Shown one piece after another: positions 16,477 through 24,727 of a stretch of DNA of 64,000 bases; positions within the stretch are counted from its first letter, which is position 1; every line of letters starts with the position of its first letter. Under the pieces are notes generated by a model. That model saw nothing but the letters and a program-made list of their open reading frames with translations, did not search any database and was not told where the DNA came from. The translations under genes were made by a program, and so were the position numbers. The stretch comes from Paraburkholderia lacunae (GTDB taxonomy: Bacteria; Pseudomonadota; Gammaproteobacteria; Burkholderiales; Burkholderiaceae): contig NZ_QHKS01000028.1 of the NCBI RefSeq assembly GCF_003353175.1, positions 24,366 through 88,365 of the forward strand, given 5' to 3'.

Positions 16477-17208
16477 ATGACAAGCATGATGGCAAAGACG
16501 AAGTCGCCGCGCAAGACGCTGCCCGCTGGCATTGGCACGGTGCTGAAGCGGCTGCACTACCCGCTGGACGTGATCCTGCTGTGCGTCCGGTGGTACGTGG
16601 CGTACTCACTGAGCCTACGTAACCTCGAGGAAATGATGGCCGGGCGGGGTATCGAGGTGGATCATTCGAGCGTGCACCGGTGGGTTATCAAGCTGCTGCC
16701 GGCGTTTGAACAAGCATTCCGCAAACGCAAACGGCCTGTCGGCAAGAGCTGGCGCGTCGATGAGACCTACGTCAAGGTCAAAGGCCAATGGAAATACTTG
16801 TACCGTGCCGTCGACAAGGCGGGCAACACGGTGCATTTCCTGCTGCGCGCCCATCGTGATAAGGCCGCTGCTCGCCGCTACTTCGAGAAGGCGATTGAAC
16901 AGAACGGCGAGCCCGAGACAATTACCGTGGACAGGAGCGGCGCGAATCTGGCTGCACTTGAAGCGCTCAATGTCGAGCGTTTAATGCCGATCAAGGTCCG
17001 GCAAAACAAATACCTGAACAACGCCGTCGAGCAGGATCACCGTGCCATCAAGCGCATCATCAAACCGATGATGGGGCTCAAGGATTTCCGCTGCGCGCGC
17101 ATCATCCTGTCTGGCATAGAGATCGCGCACATGATCCGCAAGGGACAGATGTGTGACGATGGCGTCGCCTCGACTGCAGCCGAACAATTCTATTCTCTCG
17201 CGATGTAA
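16477..17208 (+). CDS. IS6-family transposase
   Basis: A DDE transposase of the IS6/IS26 family, 243 residues from the ATG at 16477 (other ATGs at 16486 and 16489 are possible). The helix-turn-helix segment (SLRNLEEMMAGRGIEVDHSSVHRW) is followed by the catalytic core: first Asp in SWRVDETYVKVKGQWKYLYR, second in ITVDRSGAN, and Glu in YLNNAVEQDHRAIKR. Family enzymes move by replicative transposition and cointegrates. I could not find intact terminal repeats; similarity on the left begins inside another IS6 remnant and on the right stops soon after the stop codon, so the element may be immobile. Confidence 0.85.
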   Translation: MTSMMAKTKSPRKTLPAGIGTVLKRLHYPLDVILLCVRWYVAYSLSLRNLEEMMAGRGIEVDHSSVHRWVIKLLPAFEQAFRKRKRPVGKSWRVDETYVKVKGQWKYLYRAVDKAGNTVHFLLRAHRDKAAARRYFEKAIEQNGEPETITVDRSGANLAALEALNVERLMPIKVRQNKYLNNAVEQDHRAIKRIIKPMMGLKDFRCARIILSGIEIAHMIRKGQMCDDGVASTAAEQFYSLAM

Positions 17209-17292
17209 GCAATACTCTTCATCTCAGGCGCCTGATCGTCGCATCGTCCTTAACGCGACACAACCAGTTCGAGCGCCCGACTCAGACGCCAG

Positions 17293-17421
17293 TGGCGCCT
17301 TTACGGCGAAAATCTACTGGCGCCAATACGCCGGAAGACTTGTGGCGCCTAAACGCCGAAAAGTCCTCGGCGCCTTTATGCCGAAAACGGTTTGGCTCCT
17401 TTCCTTAACGGCGAAAGTTCA
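17293..17421. repeat. Array of 25-bp degenerate tandem repeats
   Basis: Four contiguous 25-bp units start at 17293, 17318, 17343 and 17368, with a fifth, longer one at 17393. Each begins TGGCGCC (CGGCGCC or TGGCTCC variants) and contains an inverted CGCCGAAAA or CGGCGAAAA block. There are no unique spacers. Multiple short repeats of this kind resemble transposase-binding sites at insertion-sequence ends, for example in the IS21 family; the assignment is a guess. Confidence 0.7.
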
Positions 17422-17471
17422 CACCCGGGACGCTGTGCGGCGCGCACCGTACCCCAATCCCGTGCATCTGC

Positions 17472-17730
17472 TCACTGCCCGCCGTAGAGCGCGTTCAAGC
17501 GTGCCGTCCTGCTGGGCGCGCTGCAATTCCTGTTTGACCTCCGCGCGAGTCTTGCCGTGGAAGGCACCGCTCCCGCTACTGCCCACGGACGTACCGCCGA
17601 CTGCGTCCGACGTCATAGCTGCGTTGCTGTCGGAGGCCGTCGTGGATGTGTCGGCGTTGTCACCCGCATAGGCGAACGTGGTGCACAACGTCAATGCGGC
17701 AATAGGGATCAAAGTCAGAGCTTTCATCAT
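17472..17730 (-). pseudogene. DUF4148-type secreted small protein, frameshifted C-terminus
   Basis: From ATG 17730 (preceded by GGAGA) the protein has a signal peptide (MMKALTLIPIAALTLCTTFAYA), a Ser/Thr/Asp-rich linker and the DUF4148 core GKTRAEVKQELQRAQQDGT. In the current frame it then runs on as LERALRRAVSRC to 17419, which is not family-like. A one-base shift at about 17497 gives LNALYGGQ and a stop at 17472, a normal DUF4148 ending. A single-nucleotide indel is therefore likely, and the product would be extended by about 18 foreign residues. Function of the family is unknown; members are periplasmic and common in Burkholderiaceae. Confidence 0.6.
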
Positions 17731-18071
17731 ATTCTCCAGCATGGTGCATGACATGCCCGACGCCAATCGAGTCACGCAGTTTGCGCCGGGATTTCGTGCC
17801 GCTTAGAAAACCATCAAAGGTTCTTGCAATGACTCGGCACGCTCTTGCAATACCCGGGCAGAATTTCCTTCATTCCCGAGTTACCCCTTTTTTTTGTATC
17901 GCGATCCAGGCAGGATCCGACCCAGGCATCCAGCCTGGATCTATTTTCATCACCTGAACGGAGCTTTTCCAGCCTCGATCCGGCCACCTCGAGTCCTCGC
18001 GCCTTCAGACGATTCGCCAAAGTGTATTGTTTTATAATAGAGGCTGTTGGAAACTCATAATTGGGGTGGCA

Positions 18072-18347
18072 ATGACCGCAACAGCGACAACCCGGACCCT
18101 GACTGCGCAGGTACCCGTGGCGTTGGCCGAGGAGGTTGACGCCCTGGCCGAGCAGATCGAACGTCCGAAGCAATGGATCATTAAGAAAGCCTTGATCGCG
18201 TACTTGGCGCGTGAAAAGGAAAAGCGACGTCTGATCCAAGAGGGCTTGGACGACGTTGACGCAGGCCGTGTGGTTTCGATGGAGCAAGCCGACGCATGGG
18301 CGGATGGCCTCGGGACGCAAAACGAACGGCCGGTGCCGCGCGCATGA
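18072..18347 (+). CDS. Ribbon-helix-helix antitoxin (ParD/CopG type)
   Basis: A 91-residue protein with an N-terminal ribbon-helix-helix fold: beta strand TRTLTAQVP, helix A (LAEEVDALAEQI), turn with RPKQ, and helix B (WIIKKALIAYLAREKE). The C-terminal tail (about 55-91), rich in acidic residues, would wrap the toxin. Such antitoxins repress their own operon by binding palindromes over the promoter. Its stop overlaps the toxin start as ATGA, so the two are translationally coupled. It lies in the accessory region between IS6 and IS110/IS3 sequences, suggesting acquisition with mobile DNA or former plasmid DNA. Confidence 0.8.
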   Translation: MTATATTRTLTAQVPVALAEEVDALAEQIERPKQWIIKKALIAYLAREKEKRRLIQEGLDDVDAGRVVSMEQADAWADGLGTQNERPVPRA

Positions 18348-18667
18348 CCGTGCCGGTTGAACTAACCAGCAAGGCCATGTCCGACTTCGCTCAGATCGCT
18401 GACCACGTCAAGCTTTACAACGACGCCGCAGTGGCGCGAAAGGTAGTTAAGGCACTGTTGGCCGAAGCGAAGAAACTGGGCGAGGACCACCACCACCGGC
18501 TCGGGGAAGAACTGGACGGGTACGACGGCCCGCCGCCCCGCGAGGTTCACAAGTGGGTGTGCCTGGGCGGGCGATACGAAATCCATCTCGAAATCAAACC
18601 CGCCTACGCCGATCTCCCCACCACAATCTTCGTGCTCCGGGTATGGGACACGAGGCAGGACCGCTGA
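18344..18667 (+). CDS. RelE/ParE-superfamily toxin
   Basis: A 107-residue protein following the antitoxin with a 4-base overlap. The composition and order fit ParE/RelE: N-terminal strand VPVELTSKAMSDFAQIADHV, helix with VARKVVKALLAEAKKLG, and C-terminal strands KWVCLGGRYEIHLEIK and TIFVLRVWDTRQDR, the last being the conserved VLRVWDTRQ(D/N)R ending of plasmid-stabilisation proteins. ParE toxins poison gyrase and RelE toxins cleave mRNA; which applies here cannot be decided. The reading frame is intact, so the pair may be active and help stabilise this region. Confidence 0.78.
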   Translation: MTVPVELTSKAMSDFAQIADHVKLYNDAAVARKVVKALLAEAKKLGEDHHHRLGEELDGYDGPPPREVHKWVCLGGRYEIHLEIKPAYADLPTTIFVLRVWDTRQDR

Positions 18668-19309
18668 CCAACGGGCGGGGCATTAGCCCGCTTGCGCGGT
18701 GAGTGACCGGGGCAAGTTGCCTTGCAGCCGCTCATGCCGACGTAGCCACACTTCGCACGCGTTAAGGGAGGACCCGGGCTCGAGACGATGCCACTGAATG
18801 GCCTGGGACCCGTAAGATCAGCGCTGGTGAACATGCCGACACTTGTGGCGTAGCGTTCATGAGGGCTCCAAAGAAAACGCCCGCGCTATTCACGCAGGCG
18901 TTTCCGTGGCCCCGCTACCGCGCCCCAATGAACGATTTCTCGTCCGCTTCTGCTTCAGGGGCCGGCTTCCGCGCGGCTCCTTTCAGTATAGGACGGGCAG
19001 CCGGATAACCAAGTCGGCGAGACTAACGTTCAGATGGGGGTATTCGTACCTTTCGTGCAATTTATGGCGGTTTGATCCTAAAAATCGTTATCGATCAATG
19101 ACTTGCACATCCTCCGATTGCGCGAACGCCGTGGAGCCGGGTGTGGCCTTGATTTTCGCGCAGGTTTCCCGTTAGGGCGCCCTTGCCTGGCGGCGCATTG
19201 CCTTGCGTCCCCAAATATTTTTATATAAAAATCAGCTAGTTGCTGTCTACCTGTGTTGGGTACACATATAGGCGGCGGTGTATGCACTCAAAATGACCGT
19301 CGCTATGCG
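18668..19309. other. Non-coding stretch containing the third element-end repeat
   Basis: No credible gene on either strand. The only recognised feature is the 93-bp repeat at 19037-19129 related to 1451-1543. Open frames here have Arg/Ser-rich shadow composition. Confidence 0.5.
19037..19129 (+). repeat. Element-end repeat, third copy (93 bp)
   Basis: Aligns end to end without gaps to the reverse complement of 1451-1543 (68/93 identical by hand). The outer part starts GGGGTATTCGTACC and the inner part contains TTTGATCCTAAAAATC and TGCGCGAACGC. No partner repeat was found nearby, so this is an isolated end. Confidence 0.6.
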
Positions 19310-19676
19310 ACCCTTCATCGAGCTGGGCGAGCGGTCAGTCTCCGCCAACTTGCCCGTGGCACGTGCAAGTCGCAGGCTTGCCGGGGATTGATGACGGCCG
19401 CCGAGTGCCGGGAAGCTTGCGGTGCGCAGGTAAAAGACATCTCCCGGCCCCCTTCGCCTCCATGACGATTAGCGCGACGTGGTGACCTGCAAACTTCTCA
19501 AGCATGGAGTCAAAGCCGACATGATCATTCGGAAGAGTCAACGGAGTGGATGTCACACCAACTGCTATGTCCAAAGTGGCTTTCGCCACGTCGATGCCAG
19601 CAATGACCAGTGTCGGATTCGGAACTGGCAAGCTCGTCATTACCCCTCCTTGTACATGCGAATTCGGTACAGACAA
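19310..19676 (-). pseudogene. IS110-family transposase, degenerate 5' fragment
   Basis: The first about 75 codons parallel the intact IS110 transposase at 20306 (HVQGGVMTSLPVPNP, GIDVAKATLDIAVGV, HHVALIVMEA). After that the similarity jumps frames: an AVINPRQA segment is recognisable out of frame, showing several indels. The region upstream of its start (19677-19710, with AGCCCGAACAGTTG and the ACAAGGAGGGGTA ribosome-binding region) is also shared with the intact copy, in inverted orientation. Confidence 0.7.
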
Positions 19677-20009
19677 CTGTTCGGGCTTTCGATGAGCAGT
19701 TCGGCACTGCGCCTTAATGCTTAGAGACGGGCTTCAAACCCCATGGAAGTTCTGGCTGCACGAGCCTCGCTTAACTTGCATCAACACCGGCCTGTGATCG
19801 CATTGCCCAACATCCGTTTGGCACGTTAGTCGCGCATGGGAAAAGCGGACTCGACGCCAACACATTCCTTTCGAACTAGCGATGGGAGAGGGAGGTCAGG
19901 GCGTACTGCGCGTGCGTCGCGCGGGCGAGCCACGTATGCCGGGAAGTCGCGAATGGCGACGAGGTGCTTGTGGTCTTTCATGCCGGGCGAAGCCTGCATG
20001 TCGCCGAAC
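19677..20009. other. Remnant of IS110 left end plus sequence broken by IS3
   Basis: The first about 35 bp repeat the leader of the IS110 transposase. The part next to 20009 is the left flank of the IS3 insertion and, on the minus strand, has an open frame (GDMQASPGMKDHKHLVAIRD) that may be the distal part of a gene whose other end is right of 26044. I do not recognise the product. Confidence 0.4.
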
Positions 20010-20039
20010 TGAGGTTGACCCGCTTTCGTGGACACCTTG

Positions 20040-21327
20040 TATCTTGAAGTGCGGCTTTGAAGCTTCTCTTTATCATTCGTAGTTGGAGGCTGTGGAGCTT
20101 GTGGGCGAAGGAGAGCGCGGTGGGCAACGCGCAGCGTTGTCCACGGTAAGCTTTCCGGTGCGCCGCAGGCGCATCGTCCACAAATCCACAGCCTTGGTTT
20201 GTGTCGGTTTGGCAAGGCTCGTGCAGCCTGATGACACCTTGGGTTTGCAGCCCGCAGGATAGCGAATGGCGCACGAGCTGAGCCGCTCATCAAAAGCCCG
20301 AACAGTTGTTTGAAAAAAATTCGCATGTACAAGGAGGGGTAGTGACGAGCTTGCCAGATCCGAAACCGATCACCGTTGGCATTGACGTTTCCAAGGCTAC
20401 GCTGGATGTAGCGATTGGCGTCAAGGCAAAGCCGCTGAGTGTCTCCAACACGACGGATGGCTTCGATACTTTGCTTGAGGAGCTGGCGCGCCACCAGGTT
20501 GCGCTGATCGTCCTCGAAGCCACAGGTGGGCTGGAAATGGCAGTTGCTTGCGTATTGCAGGCCACCGGATATGCCGTGGCAGTGATCAATCCACGTCAGG
20601 CACGAGACTTTGCTCGCGCGATGGGGAAGCTTGCGAAGACTGATCGCATTGATGCGCGCATTCTCGCCCAGCTCGGCGAAGTGATCGAACGTCATCCCGA
20701 GCGCGAGAAATTCGTCAAGACCCTGCCGACCGTCGAACAGCAAGCGCTGGCGGCACTCGTTGCGCGGCGTCGGCAGTTGATCACGATGCTCGTCTCCGAG
20801 CGCAACCGGCTGGCGCTGGCGCATGCCCAAACCCGCAAAAGCATCGAAACCATTATCCAGACGCTGAAGGATGAAATAGCCCGTATCGATAGGGATATGG
20901 GCGGGCATATCCATTCACACTTTGCCGACCTGTCAGCGTTGCTTCGTACCGTTAAAGGCGTGGGCGATGCAACGATCTCAGTTGTGATTGCCGAAGTCCC
21001 TGAGCTGGGCAAACTGACGCGGCGGGAAATCAGTTCGCTGATTGGCGTCGCGCCAATCAATCGCGATTCAGGCACGATGCGCGGCAAACGAACGATCTTT
21101 GGGGGCCGAGGCAGTGTGCGACGTGTCCTGTACATGGCTGCCTTGGTGGCGGCCCGTCACAACCCGGCGATCATGCTATTTTATCGCCGCCTCGTCGAAG
21201 CCGGAAAGCCAAAGAAGGTCGCGCTCGTGGCCTGCATGCGCAAGCTGCTGACCATTCTGAACGCGATGGTCAAAGCCGGCAGGCCGTGGGACGCATCGTT
21301 TCATGAGACGGACCTCAGAAATGCTTG
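20040..21327 (+). mobile_element. IS110-family element inserted in the IS3 leader
   Basis: CTTG occurs at both boundaries (20036-20039 and 21324-21327); joining across them restores a plausible IS3 leader. The 1288-bp element has a long non-coding left end (about 265 bp) and one transposase gene that runs to the right edge, the usual IS110 layout. The exact boundary is ambiguous within the shared CTTG. Confidence 0.6.
20085..20300 (+). ncRNA. Candidate bridge RNA region of the IS110 element
   Basis: IS110-group elements express a structured guide (bridge) RNA from the non-coding left end. Here the stretch upstream of the transposase contains a strong stem-loop around 20130-20155 (arms GTGGGCAACGC and GCGTTGTCCAC with a 3-nt loop) and further pairing segments. 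The position and structure fit, but the guide loops were not assigned. RNA ends are approximate. Confidence 0.35.
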
Positions 21328-21328
21328 A
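20306..21328 (+). CDS. IS110-family transposase
   Basis: A 340-residue transposase with the N-terminal DEDD RuvC-like domain (Asp in TVGIDVSKATLDVAI, Glu in LIVLEATGG, Asp pair in TDRIDARILAQ) and the C-terminal Transposase_20 domain (LRTVKGVGDATISVVIAE, SLIGVAPINRDSGTMRGKR with the likely catalytic Ser, RRVLYMAALVAARHNP). The start codon is uncertain: an internal GTG follows the strong ACAAGGAGGGGTA ribosome-binding region, which would give MTSLPDPKPITV. The stop TGA is formed at the junction with IS3 DNA, so the last residues may depend on the insertion site. It appears otherwise intact. Confidence 0.88.
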   Translation: MFEKNSHVQGGVVTSLPDPKPITVGIDVSKATLDVAIGVKAKPLSVSNTTDGFDTLLEELARHQVALIVLEATGGLEMAVACVLQATGYAVAVINPRQARDFARAMGKLAKTDRIDARILAQLGEVIERHPEREKFVKTLPTVEQQALAALVARRRQLITMLVSERNRLALAHAQTRKSIETIIQTLKDEIARIDRDMGGHIHSHFADLSALLRTVKGVGDATISVVIAEVPELGKLTRREISSLIGVAPINRDSGTMRGKRTIFGGRGSVRRVLYMAALVAARHNPAIMLFYRRLVEAGKPKKVALVACMRKLLTILNAMVKAGRPWDASFHETDLRNA

Positions 21329-21371
21329 CCTCCAAGACAGTTGCTATCCTGTTCAAGAGGAGGTGCCCATC

Positions 21372-21686
21372 ATGGCAAAGCACCGAAACCCATACCCGCC
21401 CGAATTCCGCGCGCAGATGGTGGAACTGGTCAAGGCCGGACGCACACCGCAGGAGCTTGCGCGCGAGTTCGAGCCAACGGCGCAGACCATCATCAACTGG
21501 GTGGCACAGTCCGATCGTGATGCTGGTGTACGCCAGGACGGACTGACCACGGCCGAGCGGCAGGAGCTCACGCGCCTGCGTCGCAAGGTACGCCAGCTTG
21601 AGATGGAGCGCGACATCCTCTCTCACGCGGCCGCCTGGTTCGCCCGCGAGACCGGGGCCGTACCACCGAAGGGTACGGATTCATGA
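21372..21686 (+). CDS. IS3-family transposase OrfA
   Basis: A 104-residue OrfA: an HTH_Tnp_1 helix-turn-helix (PPEFRAQMVELVKAGRTPQELAREFEP), IINWVAQ, and a leucine-zipper-like segment (LTRLRRKVRQLEMERDILSHA). ATG at 21372 follows an AAGAGGAGG ribosome-binding site. The last codons overlap the orfB start by 4 bases, the arrangement used for -1 frameshifted OrfAB in IS3 elements. Confidence 0.88.
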   Translation: MAKHRNPYPPEFRAQMVELVKAGRTPQELAREFEPTAQTIINWVAQSDRDAGVRQDGLTTAERQELTRLRRKVRQLEMERDILSHAAAWFARETGAVPPKGTDS

Positions 21687-22344
21687 AGGCGAACCGGGCT
21701 CGCTGGCCCATTGCCATGATGGCGCGGCTGCTGCAGGTCTCCCCCAGCGGTTACTACACGTGGCTTAGACGCGAGCCATCGAAGCGAACGTCGGCCGATG
21801 CGCAACTGCTCGCGCGCATCCGCACGCTCCACGCGAGCTCACGTGGCACCTACGGCGCGCCGCGTATCCATGCGCAGCTCGCGCGTGAGGGCGTGCACGT
21901 CGGGCGCAAGCGGGTGGCGCGCCTGATGCGTATGGCCGGCCTGTGTGGGGCCAGCCGACGGCGCTGGAAGGGCACCACGCATCGGCGCGCGGGAGCCCGG
22001 CGCGCACCGGATCTGGTGCGCCGGCACTTTAGCGCCGAAGCGGCAAACGTGCTGTGGGTGGCCGATGCCACCTACATCCCGACCGGCGAGGGATTCCTGT
22101 ACCTGGCGGTGGTGCTGGACGTGTTCAGTCGGCGTATCGTTGGCTGGGCCATGTCCAACCATCTGTACACCGAGCTGATGCTGCGCGCGCTGGACATGGC
22201 GCTGCTGCAGCGGCGACCCGACGGCGTGATCCATCACTCCGCCCAGTACACGTCGATTGCCTTCGGGCGGCGCTGCCGTGAGGCGGGCGTGCAGCCCTCA
22301 ATGGGGACGGCCGGCGACTGCTACGACAAGGATTGCGTTTCACA

Positions 22345-24426
22345 CTACACCTCCTTGCGGCGATCAGAAACGACGTCGGGATGGCGACGCCGGCGGGACA
22401 GCTTGACGCCCATTGCCTTTCTGGGCGAGTCAGTGCCCGGTGGGTCGTACAGGCACTCGTTCTTGTCGCTGTAGGCGTGGCCGTGGATGAGTCCGCGACG
22501 GTTCCATATTTTCACGCTCGTCGGCGTGACGTGCAGCGCGTCGGCCATCTCCTGCAGCGTCAGGAGACCCGCTTCGCGCAACCGATCATAACGTGGCTTC
22601 AGACAGTAGTTGCGCTGCAGGCGTGCGACCATTTTTGCATTGAAGGGCCCACCCTTGCCCGACGGGACGCCACGTTCGTTCAGGATATTCGCGATCTGCA
22701 GGACAGTATGGTGATTGAGCAGCTCATCAATCTCCTCGATCACCGCGGCGGGTGTGACCCATTGCTGCCATGATTTTAGCGGCAACGGCAGCCTGAGGGT
22801 CCGGTGAGCGCCGCCCTTGAAACGGATCTGTGCGGTAACCTGCTGGCCCCGGTTCAGGGTGACGTCTTCCAGAAGCAGCCTGATCATGCGTTTGCGTTCC
22901 CGGTCGGGCGTGGCGGGATCACGCCATAGCCGGGGGAAGTTGGACGCCAGCGAGACGATGACGGCGCGCTGCTCGTCCGTCAGAATACGCGCGTCCTGTT
23001 CACGGCGACGCTGATATTCCTCGTTAGCCTCAGTCAGCGCTCGCAGCTTATGGTTCCAGTCAGCCTCAAGTGAGTCGGCAACCAGCCGGTTCTCCGGATC
23101 GCAGCGCATGTAGCGGCGCTGCGCCAGATCAGCTTCATACTGGGCGCGCTCCACCTGCTTGTGACGCAGACAGTCGGCTTCTTCGATGCGGGACTGGAGT
23201 TCGCTCTGAACCGCCAGACTTACCTCAATGGCAAGCGGGTTGAGCGCCTCGACGAGCAGCTCGCCAATGGCCTCGTCGATGGCAGCCCCGTGGATGCGCT
23301 GGCAGACCGGTTCGGCCTGCTCAATGCCTTCGCGCTGGCAGATGTACTCGGGACACAGGCAGCCCTGGCGGCTGTGGTAACGAACCGTCATGCGGTTCCC
23401 GCATCGACCACAGACCACGACTCCCTGAAGCAGTGCTGGACCCTCACGCGGCGCGCCTCGGCGCCGGTCGGCTCCGATCGCCTGCGCGCTCTCATGCAAA
23501 CGCTTCTGATTCTGCTCGTACTCTTCCCAGGACAGATAACCGGCATGGGCGCCCGGAATCAACGTATCCCACTGGTCCCGCGGGGCGCGAATCACACGCG
23601 TGCGTCCATCGACTGTCTTGCGTGTATGGGTGCGACCATAGACGAATGCGCCGGCATACCGCGGGTTGTGCAGAATGCGCACGACCTGGCTGTGTCCGAG
23701 GCTGCCCCACAGCAATTCGCCCTTGTGCGGACCTTTGCAGCACCGTCGCGGAAACGCCAGTTCGAGATGATGCGCGGCGCGCGCGGTAGCCATCGCCGAT
23801 CCCGTACCCCGGAAGGTATCGAACAGCCACCTTAGGCAGTGCTGGACCTGCTGGTCCGGATCGAGAACGACCGCACCCACCGCGTTGTACACGAAGCCGA
23901 CGGGCAGGCGCATCTGCAGTTCGCCGCGCCTCGCTTTGCTTAGGATTCCTCCTTGCAGGCGTGCCCGCAGCACATGCAATTCGGCCTCGCTCATGGTGCC
24001 CTTGAGCCCCAATAACAGCCGGTCGTTGAAGTGAGCAGGATCGTATACGCCATCCTCGTCAAGTATCAATGTGTCGGTGATTGCGCAGATCTCGAGCAGC
24101 CGGTGCCAGTCGGTGGAGTTGCGCGCCAGGCGCGACACCTCCAGGCCGAGCACGATGCCCGCATGGCCCACGCCGACTTCGGCGACCAGACGCTGGAATC
24201 CTTCGCGGTCCGCCGATGACGCGCCGGACTGGCCCAGGTCGCTATCGATCACAATAATGCGGTCCTCGGACCACCCCAGGGCGACCGCCCTTTGGCGCAG
24301 CGCATATTGGCGCTTGGTGCTCTCGGTGTTCTCGAACACCTGACGCAATGTGGATTGCCGGATATACAGATAGGCGTTGCGCTTCAGATGGCTCGCCTGG
24401 ACCTTCTGGTGAGGATCGCTCTTCAT
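22345..24426 (-). CDS. Large serine recombinase with zinc ribbon
   Basis: A 693-residue site-specific recombinase. The resolvase domain (about 17-165) has nucleophile Ser25 in YLYIRQST, with Arg residues in SADREGF and EVSRLARNSTDW. A recombinase DNA-binding domain follows (about 174-300), then a zinc ribbon with Cys339, Cys342, Cys358 and Cys363, a charged coiled-coil (about 400-480), and a C-terminal MerR-like helix-turn-helix (LTLQEMADALHVTPTSVKIW). The start ATG at 24426 overlaps the stop of the preceding ORF, so expression is coupled. It should integrate and excise its own element; the precise junction in IS3 orfB agrees. Confidence 0.9.
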   Translation of the reverse strand: MKSDPHQKVQASHLKRNAYLYIRQSTLRQVFENTESTKRQYALRQRAVALGWSEDRIIVIDSDLGQSGASSADREGFQRLVAEVGVGHAGIVLGLEVSRLARNSTDWHRLLEICAITDTLILDEDGVYDPAHFNDRLLLGLKGTMSEAELHVLRARLQGGILSKARRGELQMRLPVGFVYNAVGAVVLDPDQQVQHCLRWLFDTFRGTGSAMATARAAHHLELAFPRRCCKGPHKGELLWGSLGHSQVVRILHNPRYAGAFVYGRTHTRKTVDGRTRVIRAPRDQWDTLIPGAHAGYLSWEEYEQNQKRLHESAQAIGADRRRGAPREGPALLQGVVVCGRCGNRMTVRYHSRQGCLCPEYICQREGIEQAEPVCQRIHGAAIDEAIGELLVEALNPLAIEVSLAVQSELQSRIEEADCLRHKQVERAQYEADLAQRRYMRCDPENRLVADSLEADWNHKLRALTEANEEYQRRREQDARILTDEQRAVIVSLASNFPRLWRDPATPDRERKRMIRLLLEDVTLNRGQQVTAQIRFKGGAHRTLRLPLPLKSWQQWVTPAAVIEEIDELLNHHTVLQIANILNERGVPSGKGGPFNAKMVARLQRNYCLKPRYDRLREAGLLTLQEMADALHVTPTSVKIWNRRGLIHGHAYSDKNECLYDPPGTDSPRKAMGVKLSRRRRHPDVVSDRRKEV

Positions 24427-24716
24427 GCTGCTGCCTCCTGACGCCGGTGTAAAAGCATTGAAGCCAGAATCAACGTCGCCTCCTGATGCAGCGTGAAGGG
24501 GACGATCTCTGCCTCACCAGGCGGCGGCTGCCGCCGTACAACCGTGGTCGCGCATAGGGCCCATGCCTGCATCCACGCTCTCATGCCGCTGCGCATCAAC
24601 AGCGCGAGGCCCTGGCCGCGAGGAATCTCGCACGGCAATCCAAGTGCCTGTTGTCTCAGATCTTCATAACGCGAGAGCAGTCCGTCATTGCACAGCGCAC
24701 GGTCCGGAGTGGACAC
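24423..24716 (-). CDS. Conserved small ORF of the recombinase element
   Basis: A 97-residue frame (GTG 24716) with a predicted helical, hydrophobic middle (LALLMRSGMRAWMQAWALCATTVV) and a C-terminal stretch FTLHQEATLILASMLLHRRQEA. No family recognised. Its stop overlaps the recombinase start by 4 bases. Upstream, its frame is open into the end of the HTH gene and can be reached by a -1 shift at an A8 run, so it may be the C-terminal part of a transframe protein rather than a separate product. No clear ribosome-binding site precedes the GTG. Confidence 0.6.
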   Translation of the reverse strand: MSTPDRALCNDGLLSRYEDLRQQALGLPCEIPRGQGLALLMRSGMRAWMQAWALCATTVVRRQPPPGEAEIVPFTLHQEATLILASMLLHRRQEAAA

Positions 24717-24727
24717 GGACGGTTTCG

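Noticed and set aside
17293..17421. CRISPR-like array
   Set aside because: Units are contiguous 25-mers with no unique spacers and there are no cas genes in the window.
19826..20914. 362-codon minus-strand frame
   Set aside because: Runs across the IS3 end and the IS110 left end and transposase; it is a shadow apart from a short segment noted as part of an interrupted ORF.
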